Source of the DNA: Marinobacter salsuginis
GTDB lineage: Bacteria; Pseudomonadota; Gammaproteobacteria; Pseudomonadales; Oleiphilaceae
Assembly: GCF_009617755.1 (NCBI RefSeq)
Contig: NZ_BGZH01000001.1
Location: 1,240,001-1,304,000, forward strand
Reading direction: 5' to 3'
DNA: 64,000 nt
Part shown: positions 43,307 through 53,208 of the stretch, piece by piece
How the letters are laid out: each line of letters starts with the position of its first letter
How positions within the stretch are numbered: the first letter of the stretch is position 1
Notes under the pieces: generated by a model
What the model was told of the DNA's origin: nothing
What the model saw: the letters and a program-made list of their open reading frames with translations, nothing else
Databases searched by the model: none
Translations under genes and position numbers: made by a program

Positions 43307-45316
43307 TTATTCCCCAAAAGAAACCGTTAGCCCGGCGTAGAGGAACCGCCCCGCAACCGGTCTGAAATCTTCACTGGCATTGGAAAAGTCGCGCTGCTCG
43401 TCGGTGATGTTGTCGGCACCGGCAAACAGCCGAAACTGGTTGGAAATCTGGTAATTCAGTTTCAGGTCGGCTGTGGTATAGCCCGGGGATTCGGTTCCCG
43501 CAGCAGCATCCACAAACTCCTCGCTCTGGTACTTAAGCCGCGCACTCCAGGACAGGCCGGTTACCCCGAGCGGACCATCCAGTCCGAGACGCGCCTGATG
43601 CCTTGGCCGGCGATTAAGCTCATTGCCTGTCGCCAAATCCTCGGTTCGGGTCAGGGTGTAGCCAGCGGTGAGCCGCCAGTGCTCGGAAGGCTCCCAGCCG
43701 GCAGTGGTCTCGAACCCCCAGGTCCTTGCCTCGGCAAGGTTTTCATAGGAGAAAACCTGAACGCCGTCGTTCCGCGCCTGGGTGGCCTCAGTATCCGGTG
43801 AGGTCTGGATCAGTTGCTCGATGTCGTTCAAGAAGGCGTTCGCTTCCAGCCATGCAGACCGGTTCCAGGACAGCCCTCCCCCAAACTGATAGCTGATGGA
43901 TTCCTCCGGTTGCAGCCCTGGAGTCCCCTGCACGACGTAGCCAAGCTGGCTGTGGTCAAAGGTGAAGTACCTTTCCTTCAGATTCGGCACCCGGTATCCG
44001 GCGCCAACGCCGCCGCGCAGGAAGCCCGTCAGTGAATCGGTTCGGACCAAGTCGTAGCGTGCATTAATCTTGGGTGCTGTGTAAGTTCCGAAATCGGAGT
44101 CATTCTGGAACCGGACGCCAGGCACCAGCTCAAGATGTTCAGTGGGCATCCAGGTATCCTGCGCCCAGGCTTCCTGGCTTTCACGCTGTCGGCGAGGTTC
44201 TGCACCGAGCTCGGAAGCACCGTCCTTGGTCTGATCGAGCGTTTCACGGTTGAAATCGACGCCACCCTGCAGGTGATGACTGAGCCCCACTGGCTTGCCC
44301 AGATGGGCCGAAAAACGGGATAACGTAGATTCGGCACGACGGTCATCAAAGACTCCGCTGCCGGTGTACTTCAAGGTATCGTCGTTGAGGATCTCCTGGA
44401 CGGCGGACCAGCCCGCACGAAGATCAGAGTTGCGGCCATGATCTCCAGAGAGGGTATAGCGGGTACGAGTAACCGTTTCATCCTTGCCCTGATTGATAAC
44501 AAAAGGCGGGTTCTGTTCGGTGAAACGGGACCCTGACTCCTCCTCGAATCGTGCCACCGCGGCGCTGAGGCGATGGTCTTCGTTCGGGGACCAGTCGGTG
44601 CGGAAACTGAGATCGGTGCGATCGTATTCATCGCCCGGCCTTGCCCAGGTATCCGGCTCCGGGTCGATGCCATCGGAATGCTGGTGTGACGCCGATAACC
44701 GCAGGGCGAATTCCTCACTCCCACCCTGGACCGTGGCTCGAGCCGAATATCGGGCGGGGTCCGCCTCATCGCCCGAGGGATTCTGGTCACCATAGGTACC
44801 TGCATCGGTGGTGAACTGACCGGAGAGCCCCGGCGCTGGCGGCCGAGAGATAACATTCACCACGCCACCGATACCAGAACTGCCATACTGGGCAGAGACG
44901 GCGCCCTTGACCACTTCCACCCGCTCGATATCGAGCACGGACAACTGGCTGACATCGACAGTCGACCCGGTTGTGGCCGTCATCGGCAAACCGTCAATCA
45001 GAACCAGCACCCGGTCGGATTCAACGCCCTGGAGCCAGACCTCGTAACCGGGCTTGCCGTGGATTTCCCGGAGCTGCAACCCCGGAACGTTCTCCAGAGC
45101 CTCTTTCAGATTGCGAGCGTGGGTTTTCTCAATCTCTTCGGCCGTAACCACTTCGGTTCGAACCGGAGTATCCAGCAACTGACGCTCCGTGCGGGTTCCG
45201 GTAACAACAAGCTCATTCAGGTAACCGGCCGACCGGTTGTCGGCAAGCGTTGCCGTAGAGACCATGGCAACCAGGGAAAGGCAGGACAGAGAGAGATATG
45301 ATTTTCGAAAATGCAT
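43307..45316 (-). CDS. TonB-dependent haem/haemoprotein receptor
   Basis: Outer-membrane receptor of 669 residues with a signal peptide ending at TLA. Plug domain marks are ELVVTGTRTERQLLDTPVRT (TonB-box-like start), NVPGLQLREIHGKPG, VLVLIDGLPM and VEVVKGAVSAQYGSSGIGGVVNVIS; the barrel ends with LYAGLTVSFGE. It lies first in the haem operon, 37 bp before the HmuY-like gene, with a Fur-type box 28 bp upstream. The likely cargo is haem or haem proteins; the exact ligand is inference. Confidence 0.93.
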   Translation of the reverse strand: MHFRKSYLSLSCLSLVAMVSTATLADNRSAGYLNELVVTGTRTERQLLDTPVRTEVVTAEEIEKTHARNLKEALENVPGLQLREIHGKPGYEVWLQGVESDRVLVLIDGLPMTATTGSTVDVSQLSVLDIERVEVVKGAVSAQYGSSGIGGVVNVISRPPAPGLSGQFTTDAGTYGDQNPSGDEADPARYSARATVQGGSEEFALRLSASHQHSDGIDPEPDTWARPGDEYDRTDLSFRTDWSPNEDHRLSAAVARFEEESGSRFTEQNPPFVINQGKDETVTRTRYTLSGDHGRNSDLRAGWSAVQEILNDDTLKYTGSGVFDDRRAESTLSRFSAHLGKPVGLSHHLQGGVDFNRETLDQTKDGASELGAEPRRQRESQEAWAQDTWMPTEHLELVPGVRFQNDSDFGTYTAPKINARYDLVRTDSLTGFLRGGVGAGYRVPNLKERYFTFDHSQLGYVVQGTPGLQPEESISYQFGGGLSWNRSAWLEANAFLNDIEQLIQTSPDTEATQARNDGVQVFSYENLAEARTWGFETTAGWEPSEHWRLTAGYTLTRTEDLATGNELNRRPRHQARLGLDGPLGVTGLSWSARLKYQSEEFVDAAAGTESPGYTTADLKLNYQISNQFRLFAGADNITDEQRDFSNASEDFRPVAGRFLYAGLTVSFGE

Positions 45317-45344
45317 AGATCAACCAAACGGCTCACAATTTAAT

Positions 45345-45363
45345 GCGAACGATTATCGTTTGA
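45345..45363 (-). promoter_or_regulatory. Fur-type box of the haem operon
   Basis: A perfect 13-bp palindrome, AACGATTATCGTT (45348-45360), lies in a 19-bp window that matches the Fur consensus core (GATAAT/ATTATC type). It is 29 bp upstream of the receptor start, suited to block its promoter when iron is plentiful. Confidence 0.75.
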
Positions 45364-45410
45364 TTTTAGATTTATATCAATGCCTGGGCTGGAATTTTTG
45401 TATAGGCACA

Positions 45411-45436
45411 AAAAAAACCGGCCGGAGCCGGTTTTT
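45411..45436. terminator. Bidirectional terminator downstream of secB
   Basis: Stem ACCGGC/GCCGGT with a 4-nt loop, flanked by seven A and five T, so it can end secB on the minus strand. Confidence 0.85.
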
Positions 45437-45461
45437 CTATTTCTGCTTCATCTGCCGCAGA

Positions 45462-45965
45462 TCAGTGAGTCTGCTGCTCTTCGTTTGCCTCGCCCGCAGC
45501 TTCTTCCTGCTTGCGCTTGAGCGCCTGGGCATAGATGGCATCGAAATTCACCGGCGCCAACATCAGGGCGGGGAAGCTGCCCTTGTTCACAATGCCGTCG
45601 ATCGCTTCGCGAGCGTAGGGGAACAGGATAGTCGGGCAGTAGGCGCCCAGCATCTGGCCCAGCTGCTGGCCTTCGATGCCCTGAACCAGGAACACACCGC
45701 CCTGCTGGATCTCGACGATGTAAGCCACCTTCTCACCCACTTTCGCGGTAACGGTCAGGGAAAGCACAACCTCGTACTGGTTGTCGCTGACTTTGTTGTG
45801 GGAGGTATTCAGATCCAGGTTAACCTGCGGCTTCCACTGCTCCTGAAACACAGTTGGAGAGTTGGGCGATTCGAAAGACAGGTCCTTCACATAGATGCGC
45901 TGAAGGGCAAACTGGGGTTGGTTCTGGTTGTCACTGCCTGCTGCGGCTTGCTGATTCTCAGCCAT
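45462..45965 (-). CDS. secB: Protein-export chaperone SecB
   Basis: Cytosolic tetrameric chaperone of 167 residues that holds precursors unfolded for SecA. Family marks are FALQRIYVKDLSFESPNSP, NLDLNTSHNKVSDNQYEVVL and APYCPTILFPYARE-like GAYCPTILFPYAREAIDGIV with GSFPALMLAPVNFDAIY. The ATG follows AAAGGA; a frame seven codons longer starts without a site. It ends at a terminator and the rhodanese gene lies 144 bp upstream, the usual order rhodanese-secB. Confidence 0.96.
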   Translation of the reverse strand: MAENQQAAAGSDNQNQPQFALQRIYVKDLSFESPNSPTVFQEQWKPQVNLDLNTSHNKVSDNQYEVVLSLTVTAKVGEKVAYIVEIQQGGVFLVQGIEGQQLGQMLGAYCPTILFPYAREAIDGIVNKGSFPALMLAPVNFDAIYAQALKRKQEEAAGEANEEQQTH

Positions 45966-46109
45966 TTTCGGTCCTTTCGTTCTCAATCGTGGGCTCGGGG
46001 CCCGTTGTTATGGGATGCTCTAGAGCTTGCTGCCGGGACATTTTACGTTCAGGCCGGGCCGGCTAATGTGAAACAGTGCGGCAGAATGATCTTCAGATCA
46101 AGGGCCAAC

Positions 46110-46526
46110 CTATTTCTTCACGAGCGGAAGGTTGCTTGCCTTCCAGTCCGCCACACCACCGTTCAGGCGAACCACATTGCTGAAGCCTTCCGCGTTCAGC
46201 TGCTTGACCGCCATGGCGGAATGCTGGCCCATTTTGTCGGCAACGATAATCTGCTTGTCCTTGAACTTGCTCAGCTCGCCAACGCGACTCTTGAGACTGT
46301 TCAGGGGAATGTTGATAGAGCCGGTAATACGCCCCTCACCAAACTCCTTACGGTCCCGGATGTCCACTACAACGGCTTCATCCTTGTTGATCAGATTGAC
46401 CGCGCCCTGGGCCGAGATCTTGGCACCGCCACGACGGGACTCCAAAATAAGAATGGCGACCAGAAATGCCACGAACAGCGACACAAGAACGTAGTGGTTA
46501 ACGACAAATTCAAACAACCGGTCCAT
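46110..46526 (-). CDS. Membrane-anchored rhodanese-like protein lacking the active Cys
   Basis: YibN-like protein of 138 residues: one N-terminal membrane helix (about 10-28) and a rhodanese domain (VNLINKDEAVVVDIRDRKEFGEGRI, GSINIPLNSL). In active rhodaneses the loop reads CxxGxRS; here it is IIVADKMGQHSAM with no Cys, so sulfurtransferase activity is unlikely. The downstream secB is the usual neighbour. Upstream is an intergenic region with a 16-bp palindrome, divergent to gpmI. Confidence 0.88.
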   Translation of the reverse strand: MDRLFEFVVNHYVLVSLFVAFLVAILILESRRGGAKISAQGAVNLINKDEAVVVDIRDRKEFGEGRITGSINIPLNSLKSRVGELSKFKDKQIIVADKMGQHSAMAVKQLNAEGFSNVVRLNGGVADWKASNLPLVKK

Positions 46527-46635
46527 GAATTTACCCTGATGATGAGTTTGGCGCGATTATACACAGCCTGCTCCCCGGACAGAAGGTGACGAAACTGGCC
46601 AGTAAATGCGAAAATAGATAGACTCGATTTTTGTT

Positions 46636-46651
46636 TTAGTAAATTTACTAA
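46636..46651. promoter_or_regulatory. Perfect 16-bp palindrome before gpmI
   Basis: TTAGTAAATTTACTAA is fully self-complementary, AT-rich, and lies 19 bp before the gpmI start in a divergent region. An operator is likely; the regulator is unknown. Confidence 0.4.
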
Positions 46652-46670
46652 CATTTTATTTCCGGACCGA

Positions 46671-48221
46671 ATGATGACTGCAATGCGCAAGCCGACTGCA
46701 CTGATTATCCTGGACGGCTGGGGCCACCGAGACCCGGCTGAAGACAATGCCATCAGCAACGCCAGCACCCCGTTCTGGGATCAACTCTGGCAGAGCCAGC
46801 CCAAAACCCTCATCAACACGTCAGGGATGTTTGTCGGGCTGCCGCAGGGGCAAATGGGTAACTCGGAAGTTGGCCATATGAACCTGGGCGCAGGGCGCGT
46901 GGTCTATCAAAGCCTGACTCGTATCGACAAGGACCTGGAGGAAGGCACTTTCCAGAAGAATGAGGTTCTCTGCTCCGCCATCGACAAGGCCGTTCAGAGC
47001 GGCCGCGCCGTCCATCTCATGGGGCTGATGTCTCCCGGTGGTGTGCACAGCCACGAGGACCACATTATTGCGGCCGCGGAACTGGCTGCTGCCCGCGGCG
47101 CGAAGGAAGTCTACATCCATGCCTTCCTCGATGGCCGCGATATGCCACCTCGCAGCGCCAAACCGTCACTGGAGAAAGCGGCCGCGAAACTCAAGAGCCT
47201 GGGTGTTGGCCGGGTTGCGTCGATTGTCGGTCGTTACTATGCCATGGACCGCGATAACCGCTGGGACCGGGTGGAAGCCGCCTATAACTTGATGACCCAG
47301 GGAACCGCCGAGTTCGTCGCAGCTGATCCGGTATCCGGGCTGGAACAGGCCTACGAGCGCGGGGAGAACGACGAATTCGTGGCACCAACCCGCATCCACG
47401 CCGCGGGCGAGCCGGAAGGCACCATAAACGATGGCGACACGGTGCTGTTCATGAACTTCCGTGCCGACCGTGCCCGGGAGATGACCCGCACCTTCGTGGA
47501 AAAGGACTTTGACGGTTTCGAACGCAAGAAGCACCCGGAACTGGCCGATTTTGTCATGTTGACCGAGTACGCGGCCGACATCAAAACGTCCTGCGCCTAC
47601 CCGCCGGAGCAGCTTACCAATGGCCTTGGCGAGTATATGGCGAAGCAGGGAAAGACCCAGCTGCGAATTGCCGAAACCGAAAAATACGCCCACGTAACCT
47701 TCTTCTTCAATGGCGGCCTGGAAACGCCGTTCGAAGGCGAGGACCGGATCCTGGTGCCGTCCCCCAAAGTGGCCACCTACGACCTGCAGCCGGAAATGAG
47801 CGCGCCGGAAGTTACGGACAAGCTGGTAGAGGCCATCAAAAGCGGCAAATACGATCTGGTGGTCTGCAACTACGCCAATGGCGACATGGTTGGCCACACC
47901 GGCAAGCTGGATGCGGCCATCAAGGCAGCCGAATGCCTGGACGAGTGCGTGAAGCGTGTTGTCGAAGCTCTGGATGAAGTTGGCGGCGAAGCACTGATTA
48001 CCGCCGACCACGGCAACTGCGAGCAGATGACCGACCCCAACTCCGGTCAGGTTCACACCGCCCATACGATCGGGCCTGTGCCACTGGTATACACCGGCCA
48101 TCGAAAGGTTGAGCTGAAGAACGACGGAAGCCTGAGCGATGTGGCACCTTCGCTGCTCACCCTGATGGGGCTGGAGCAACCAGAGGAGATGACCGGGCAC
48201 AGCCTGGTTGAGATCGGCTGA
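46671..48221 (+). CDS. gpmI: 2,3-bisphosphoglycerate-independent phosphoglycerate mutase
   Basis: Mn-dependent glycolytic enzyme of 516 residues that converts 3- and 2-phosphoglycerate. Metal site residues are in IILDGWG, catalytic S65 in [11 protein letters not shown], with [20 protein letters not shown], the [16 protein letters not shown] motif, and late metal ligands in [13 protein letters not shown] and [12 protein letters not shown]. An ATG pair at the start (MM) and a third ATG four codons on leave the first residue uncertain. It is the first gene of the common gpmI-envC-ctp-yibQ group. Confidence 0.97.
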   Translation: MMTAMRKPTALIILDGWGHRDPAEDNAISNASTPFWDQLWQSQPKTLINTSGMFVGLPQGQMGNSEVGHMNLGAGRVVYQSLTRIDKDLEEGTFQKNEVLCSAIDKAVQSGRAVHLMGLMSPGGVHSHEDHIIAAAELAAARGAKEVYIHAFLDGRDMPPRSAKPSLEKAAAKLKSLGVGRVASIVGRYYAMDRDNRWDRVEAAYNLMTQGTAEFVAADPVSGLEQAYERGENDEFVAPTRIHAAGEPEGTINDGDTVLFMNFRADRAREMTRTFVEKDFDGFERKKHPELADFVMLTEYAADIKTSCAYPPEQLTNGLGEYMAKQGKTQLRIAETEKYAHVTFFFNGGLETPFEGEDRILVPSPKVATYDLQPEMSAPEVTDKLVEAIKSGKYDLVVCNYANGDMVGHTGKLDAAIKAAECLDECVKRVVEALDEVGGEALITADHGNCEQMTDPNSGQVHTAHTIGPVPLVYTGHRKVELKNDGSLSDVAPSLLTLMGLEQPEEMTGHSLVEIG

Positions 48222-48241
48222 TCCGGGAACGGAACCAACCT

Positions 48242-49375
48242 TTGCGACTGACCGCAACTCTGGCGCTCACCCTTTTTCTGGGTGCAGCGCCGGCACTCGC
48301 CCAACAGGATGTTACCCCGGCCCAGATCGAGGAACTCAAGGAACGCATTGAGGACATCGACGATTGGCTGGAGGACGCCGAAGAAGACCGCTCCTCCCTG
48401 GAGCGGCAGCTTGCCGCGACCGAAAAGAACATCAGCCGCCTGACCCGCGAGCGGCGATCCCTGCGCCAGCAGGCCGAACAGCAGCAGCAAAGACTCCGGG
48501 AACTGGAGAATGAGGCGCAGGAGCTCACACGAACCCTCGACCGCCAGCGGGAGAGCCTCAAGAAGCAGATCCGCGCAGCCTGGATGGAAGGAGACGCGCC
48601 GGCGGTAAAAGTCCTGCTCAATGAGATAGATCCGGACAAGATCGCCCGGACCATGACCTATTACGAATACCTCAGCAAGGACACCGTCAACCGCCTGGAA
48701 GCGTTCAGGAAAAGCCTGCAAGAGCTCAGAAACACTCAGGCTGCCGTGCAATCGACACGGGTCGAACTGGCCAGAACCGAGGAAAACGTCGCCAAACGCC
48801 AGCAGGAACTGACCGAATCCAGACAGAAACGCCAGCAGACCCTGGCAGCACTCAAAGCCGACATCCAGAACCGCCTGAGCGAACGGGAAGAGCTGGAGTC
48901 AGATCGCAAACGGCTGGAAAACCTGCTTGAAGAAGTCCAGCAGGCAATCAACAACATCCCCTCACCCAATGAATCCCAGCCCTTCGCTTCACTGCGCAAC
49001 AAGCTGCCATGGCCAGTAGAGGGTAAGGTATTGAGCCGCTACGGTGAACGCTATGCCGATGGCAAACTCCGACGCAACGGCCTGCTTATCGGCACCGGGG
49101 ATGAAGCGGAAATTCGTGCAATACACTACGGTCGGGTGGTGTTCGCCAACTGGCTTCGGGGTTTTGGCCTGATTACCATCATTGATCATGGTGAAGGCTA
49201 CATGACACTGTACGGCCACAGCAGCAGCCTGTTCACCAGTCCCGGGGACTGGGTGGTTGCAGGTGAGCCCATCGCCCAGGCAGGCCGTACCGGTGGCACC
49301 GATTCCCCGGCCCTGTATTTTGAGGTTCGCCACAATGGCAAGCCTGACAATCCGGGCCGGTGGCTGGCGAACTGA
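48242..49375 (+). CDS. envC: EnvC-like murein hydrolase activator
   Basis: Periplasmic divisome-linked activator of N-acetylmuramyl-L-alanine amidases. It has 377 residues with a signal peptide (MRLTATLALTLFLGAAPALA), a long coiled coil (about 25-240) and a C-terminal LytM domain. The LytM metal site is degenerate: the first ligand position is N in RRNGLLIGTGDEAE, and the HxH is lost in LYFEVRHNG. This is expected for EnvC, which activates rather than cuts. The start is TTG, the only candidate after the gpmI stop (20 bp), with a weak ribosome site. It is likely translationally linked to gpmI. Confidence 0.92.
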   Translation: MRLTATLALTLFLGAAPALAQQDVTPAQIEELKERIEDIDDWLEDAEEDRSSLERQLAATEKNISRLTRERRSLRQQAEQQQQRLRELENEAQELTRTLDRQRESLKKQIRAAWMEGDAPAVKVLLNEIDPDKIARTMTYYEYLSKDTVNRLEAFRKSLQELRNTQAAVQSTRVELARTEENVAKRQQELTESRQKRQQTLAALKADIQNRLSEREELESDRKRLENLLEEVQQAINNIPSPNESQPFASLRNKLPWPVEGKVLSRYGERYADGKLRRNGLLIGTGDEAEIRAIHYGRVVFANWLRGFGLITIIDHGEGYMTLYGHSSSLFTSPGDWVVAGEPIAQAGRTGGTDSPALYFEVRHNGKPDNPGRWLAN

Positions 49376-49472
49376 GGCACTCGTCGAGGGCTGACAAACG
49401 CCGCGGGTAACGCCATACTGTCCGGAGTCAGGGAATCCAGTCCAACTATCGGAATAAAAACAGGATATGTGA

Positions 49473-50879
49473 ATGAAACGGGTCAGAAGTACACTTAACG
49501 CCTTTCCATTGCGCAGCATTGCGCTCGCTACCTGTTTCGCAACCGCCTCCGGACTGGCTTGGGCCCAGGATGAAGACACCGCCACCGAACAGCTTCTCGA
49601 AGGCATCCAGAATGGTGAACGGGTGGAAATCAGCCTGCCGGATCCCGAGAAGCAGCTACCCCTGGAAGATCTTCGAAAGTTCACCGAAGTATTCAGCCGC
49701 ATCAAAGACGCCTATGTCGAGGAAGTAAGCGATCGCAAACTCCTCGAAAGCGCCATCAAAGGCATGCTGTCGGACCTTGACCCACACTCCACCTACCTGG
49801 CACCGAAGGACTACGAAGAGCTGGAAGAAAGCACCTCCGGCGAGTTCGGCGGGCTGGGCATTGAAGTGGGCATGGAGAACGGCTTCGTAAAAGTGATTGC
49901 GCCCATCGACGACACACCGGCCCAGAAAGCGGGCGTTCAGGCCGGGGACCTGATCATCAAGCTTGATGAAAAGCCGGTCAAAGGCATGAGCCTGGAAGAA
50001 GCCGTCAAACTGATGAGGGGCAAACCCGGCTCTGTGCTGACACTGACGATCATGAGGGAAGGCGAGACAGGCCCCATTGAAATCGAAGTGGAGCGCGACA
50101 TCATCAAGGTCACCAGCGTGAAATCCCGCATGCTGGAGAATGGCTATGGCTATGTTCGCATTACGCAGTTCCAGGCGGATACCGGTTCACAGTTCAGGGA
50201 TGCCCTCAACGGCCTTGAAGACGAGCTGGGCCGTGACCTTGACGGGCTTATCATAGACTTGCGCAACAATCCGGGTGGCGTGTTGCAGGCGGCTGTAGAG
50301 TCTGCGGATGCCTTGCTCGATGAAGGGCTTATCGTCTACACCGAAGGCCGTATCCAGAGCTCGCGCCTGCGTTTCAGCGCAAGGGCAGGCGACATCATGG
50401 CAGGCACGCCCATTGTGGTGCTGATCAACGGTGGCTCTGCCTCGGCATCGGAAATCCTGGCCGGTGCACTCCAGGACCATGAACGGGCCGTGGTGATGGG
50501 CACCCAATCCTTCGGCAAAGGCAGTGTCCAGACGGTGATTCCACTGGATGAGACCCATGCCATCAAGATGACCACCGCCCGCTATTACACGCCCGATGGC
50601 CGTTCCATCCAGGCGACGGGAATCAAGCCGGACATCGTAGTACGCCCGGCGGAGCTGAAGGAACTCGACAGCAACCCCTTCTTTACCGAAGCGGACCTGA
50701 GCGGTCACCTTGAAGGCCAGAACGAAGGCCAGGAGAAGGACGGCGAAAGCGAAGCAAACGCCGATTCAGGCTCCCTCGCAGACCGGGATTACCAGCTGCG
50801 TTCGGCACTGAACCTTCTTAAAGGCATCCGGATTCTGAACCCGAACAAGAAGGACAAGGCAGAAGGAAGCGATCAGTGA
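49473..50879 (+). CDS. S41-family carboxy-terminal processing protease
   Basis: Periplasmic C-terminal processing peptidase (CtpA-type), 468 residues with a signal peptide ending at AWA. A PDZ domain (about 115-190: GGLGIEVGMENGFVKVI, AGVQAGDLIIKLDEKPV) precedes the S41 protease fold. The catalytic dyad is S324 (GGSASASE) and K349 (SFGKGSVQT), 25 residues apart as in Prc. The ribosome site is AGGATATGTGA. The polysaccharide deacetylase starts within its stop codon. Substrates cannot be read from sequence. Confidence 0.94.
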   Translation: MKRVRSTLNAFPLRSIALATCFATASGLAWAQDEDTATEQLLEGIQNGERVEISLPDPEKQLPLEDLRKFTEVFSRIKDAYVEEVSDRKLLESAIKGMLSDLDPHSTYLAPKDYEELEESTSGEFGGLGIEVGMENGFVKVIAPIDDTPAQKAGVQAGDLIIKLDEKPVKGMSLEEAVKLMRGKPGSVLTLTIMREGETGPIEIEVERDIIKVTSVKSRMLENGYGYVRITQFQADTGSQFRDALNGLEDELGRDLDGLIIDLRNNPGGVLQAAVESADALLDEGLIVYTEGRIQSSRLRFSARAGDIMAGTPIVVLINGGSASASEILAGALQDHERAVVMGTQSFGKGSVQTVIPLDETHAIKMTTARYYTPDGRSIQATGIKPDIVVRPAELKELDSNPFFTEADLSGHLEGQNEGQEKDGESEANADSGSLADRDYQLRSALNLLKGIRILNPNKKDKAEGSDQ

Positions 50880-51691
50880 CAGTAGCGCGTACCCTGCTGG
50901 CATTGGCATTCTGCATTACGGCCGGCGCGGTGTCGGCAGAGCCGACACGAACGGCCCTGCCGCCAACCATTGCCATCATCATCGATGACATGGGCCACAG
51001 CCTTGCTGAAGGTAAGCGACTGGCAAACCTGGATCAGCCGCTTACGCTGGCCTTCCTGCCCTACCGGCGCCACACCGACAGCCTTGCCCGGCTCGCCCAC
51101 AAGCAGCACAAGGAAATCATGCTGCACGCGCCCATGGCCAACACCCGCAATTACGGCCTCGGCCCGGGCGGCCTGACCCCGGATATGGATGAACAAAGCA
51201 TGGTAACCACGCTTCGCCGTGCGTTGCAGTCGATTCCCCATGTGCAGGGTGTCAACAACCACATGGGCAGCCTGCTGACCCAGCAGCTGCAGCCCATGGA
51301 CTGGGTGATGAAGGAGTTGTTCCGCTACCCGGTGTACTTTATCGATAGCCGCACCATCGCCTCATCCGTTGCTGGTGATGTTGCTGCCGCCTACCGGATT
51401 CCAACCATGACCCGGGACGTGTTTCTCGACCATGAGCAAACCGAAGAGTTTATAGACCGCCAGTTCAAACTGCTGATCAAGCGCGCCCGGGAAAACGGCA
51501 GTGCCATCGGCATTGGCCATCCTCACAAGGTCACTGTGGATTATCTGGAGAAGCACCTGCCAACACTGGATGAGCAGGGTATCGCCATAGCCACCGTCAG
51601 TGGGCTTTGGGCAATGCGTAACGGTAATCGTGAGATGTTTGCGGAGGGAGAAAAGCAGGCCATTCGACCTGCTTTCGCAAAGAAGGATTAA
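50876..51691 (+). CDS. Divergent polysaccharide deacetylase (YibQ-like)
   Basis: Secreted protein of 271 residues with a signal peptide (about 1-21), from the divergent polysaccharide deacetylase family (DUF610). Marks are [54 protein letters not shown] and [11 protein letters not shown]. The fold resembles NodB-type deacetylases, but the activity is not settled. The start is a GTG overlapping the protease stop by 3 bp (GTGA), so translation is coupled. Its stop overlaps that of hisF on the other strand by 4 bp. Confidence 0.9.
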   Translation: MTVARTLLALAFCITAGAVSAEPTRTALPPTIAIIIDDMGHSLAEGKRLANLDQPLTLAFLPYRRHTDSLARLAHKQHKEIMLHAPMANTRNYGLGPGGLTPDMDEQSMVTTLRRALQSIPHVQGVNNHMGSLLTQQLQPMDWVMKELFRYPVYFIDSRTIASSVAGDVAAAYRIPTMTRDVFLDHEQTEEFIDRQFKLLIKRARENGSAIGIGHPHKVTVDYLEKHLPTLDEQGIAIATVSGLWAMRNGNREMFAEGEKQAIRPAFAKKD

Positions 51692-52461
51692 TCGCGGACT
51701 TCTATACCCTGGGCCTTCATAAAGGCCTTCGCTTCCGGAATGGTGTGCTGCCCAAAGTGGAAGATAGAGGCCGCCAGTACCGCATCGGCCCCACCCTGGG
51801 TAACGCCATCAGCAAGGTGCTGGAGCTCTCCGACGCCGCCTGAGGCAATCACCGGCACAATTACCGCATCGCTGATGGCCTTGGTCAGGCCAAGATCAAA
51901 GCCGATCTTGGTGCCGTCCCGGTCCATGCTGGTCAGCAGTAACTCACCAGCGCCCATATCTACCATCTTGCGCGCCCATTCAACGGCATCCAGCCCCGTG
52001 GGCTTGCGACCACCGTGGGTAAAGATCTCCCAGCGGGGCTCCTCACCCTCTTCACTGACGCGCTTGGCATCAATGGCCACCACAATGCACTGGCTGCCAA
52101 AGCGTTCAGCCGCTTCCCGCACAAACTCGGGGTTGAACACAGCAGCAGTGTTGATCGACACCTTGTCTGCACCGGCATTCAGCAGTTTGCGTATGTCATC
52201 CACGGTACGCACACCGCCGCCAACCGTCAGCGGAATGAAGACTTCCGCAGCCATCCGCTCAACAGTTTCATAGGTGGTGTCACGACTTTCGTGACTGGCC
52301 GTGATGTCGAGGAAGGTAATCTCGTCGGCGCCCTGCTCGTTGTAGCGACGGGCCACTTCCACCGGGTCGCCGGCGTCACGAATATCAACGAAGTTGACGC
52401 CTTTCACCACGCGGCCTTTGTCGACATCGAGGCAGGGAATGATGCGTTTCGCCAGAGCCAT
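51688..52461 (-). CDS. hisF: Imidazole glycerol phosphate synthase subunit HisF
   Basis: Cyclase subunit of histidine biosynthesis, 257 residues, forming a (beta/alpha)8 barrel. Catalytic Asp residues are D12 ([14 protein letters not shown]) and the Asp in [11 protein letters not shown]; phosphate sites are [11 protein letters not shown] and [10 protein letters not shown]. It works with HisH, encoded two genes upstream, making IGP and AICAR. It is the last gene of hisB-hisH-hisA-hisF, 9 bp after hisA. Confidence 0.98.
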   Translation of the reverse strand: MALAKRIIPCLDVDKGRVVKGVNFVDIRDAGDPVEVARRYNEQGADEITFLDITASHESRDTTYETVERMAAEVFIPLTVGGGVRTVDDIRKLLNAGADKVSINTAAVFNPEFVREAAERFGSQCIVVAIDAKRVSEEGEEPRWEIFTHGGRKPTGLDAVEWARKMVDMGAGELLLTSMDRDGTKIGFDLGLTKAISDAVIVPVIASGGVGELQHLADGVTQGGADAVLAASIFHFGQHTIPEAKAFMKAQGIEVRD

Positions 52462-52470
52462 AAGTCGTCC

Positions 52471-53208
52471 TTACCCCTTCAACCCGTCACAGAAAGCCTG
52501 GGCTTCTGCGACATCCAAGGTGCCCTCGTAGATGGCACGGCCGGTGATGGCGCCGAGGATGCCCTTGTCTGCAACGGTAGCGAGGCGTTTGAGATCATCC
52601 ATGTTGGTCACGCCGCCAGAAGCGATAACGGGGATGCCACCCTCTTCGGCCAATGCAGCAGTGGCTTCAACATTGACGCCCTGCATCATGCCGTCGCGGC
52701 TGATGTCGGTATACACGATGGCGTCCACGCCGTCGTTGGCAAAACGCTTGGCCAGATCGGTGGCCATCACTTCCGAAACTTCCGCCCAGCCATCGGTGGC
52801 CACACGGCCGTCTTTGGCGTCCAGACCCACGATGATGTGGCCGGGGAATTTCTTGCACATCTCGGTGACAAATTCCGGCTCTTTAACGGCCTTGGTTCCG
52901 ATGATGACCCACTGCACGCCTGCCTTCAGATAGGCCTCGATGGTTTCAGCCGAGCGGATGCCGCCACCGATCTGTATCGGCAGATCCGGATATTTGCGGG
53001 CAATGGCCTGGACGATTTCACCGTTGACCGGCTCGCCGGCGAAGGCGCCGTTAAGGTCAACCAGGTGCAGGCGGCGGGCACCGGCTTCCACCCAGCGGGT
53101 GGCCATATCGACAGGGTCGTCACCAAACACCGTGGAGTCATCCATCCGGCCCTGGCGAAGGCGCACGCATTTGCCGTCTTTAAGATCGATCGCGGGAATT
53201 ATCAGCAT
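52471..53208 (-). CDS. hisA: Phosphoribosyl isomerase HisA (ProFAR isomerase)
   Basis: Fourth step of histidine synthesis, converting ProFAR to PRFAR; 245 residues, (beta/alpha)8 barrel like HisF. Catalytic D8 is in [15 protein letters not shown], the partner Asp is in [10 protein letters not shown], and the phosphate loops are [12 protein letters not shown] and [13 protein letters not shown]. The start overlaps the hisH stop region by 7 bp, so coupling is likely. Confidence 0.98.
   Translation of the reverse strand: MLIIPAIDLKDGKCVRLRQGRMDDSTVFGDDPVDMATRWVEAGARRLHLVDLNGAFAGEPVNGEIVQAIARKYPDLPIQIGGGIRSAETIEAYLKAGVQWVIIGTKAVKEPEFVTEMCKKFPGHIIVGLDAKDGRVATDGWAEVSEVMATDLAKRFANDGVDAIVYTDISRDGMMQGVNVEATAALAEEGGIPVIASGGVTNMDDLKRLATVADKGILGAITGRAIYEGTLDVAEAQAFCDGLKG

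Noticed and set aside
47166..48257. 363-codon minus-strand frame opposite gpmI
   Set aside because: Antisense shadow of a GC-rich gene; its translation has no family pattern, while gpmI is complete on the plus strand.
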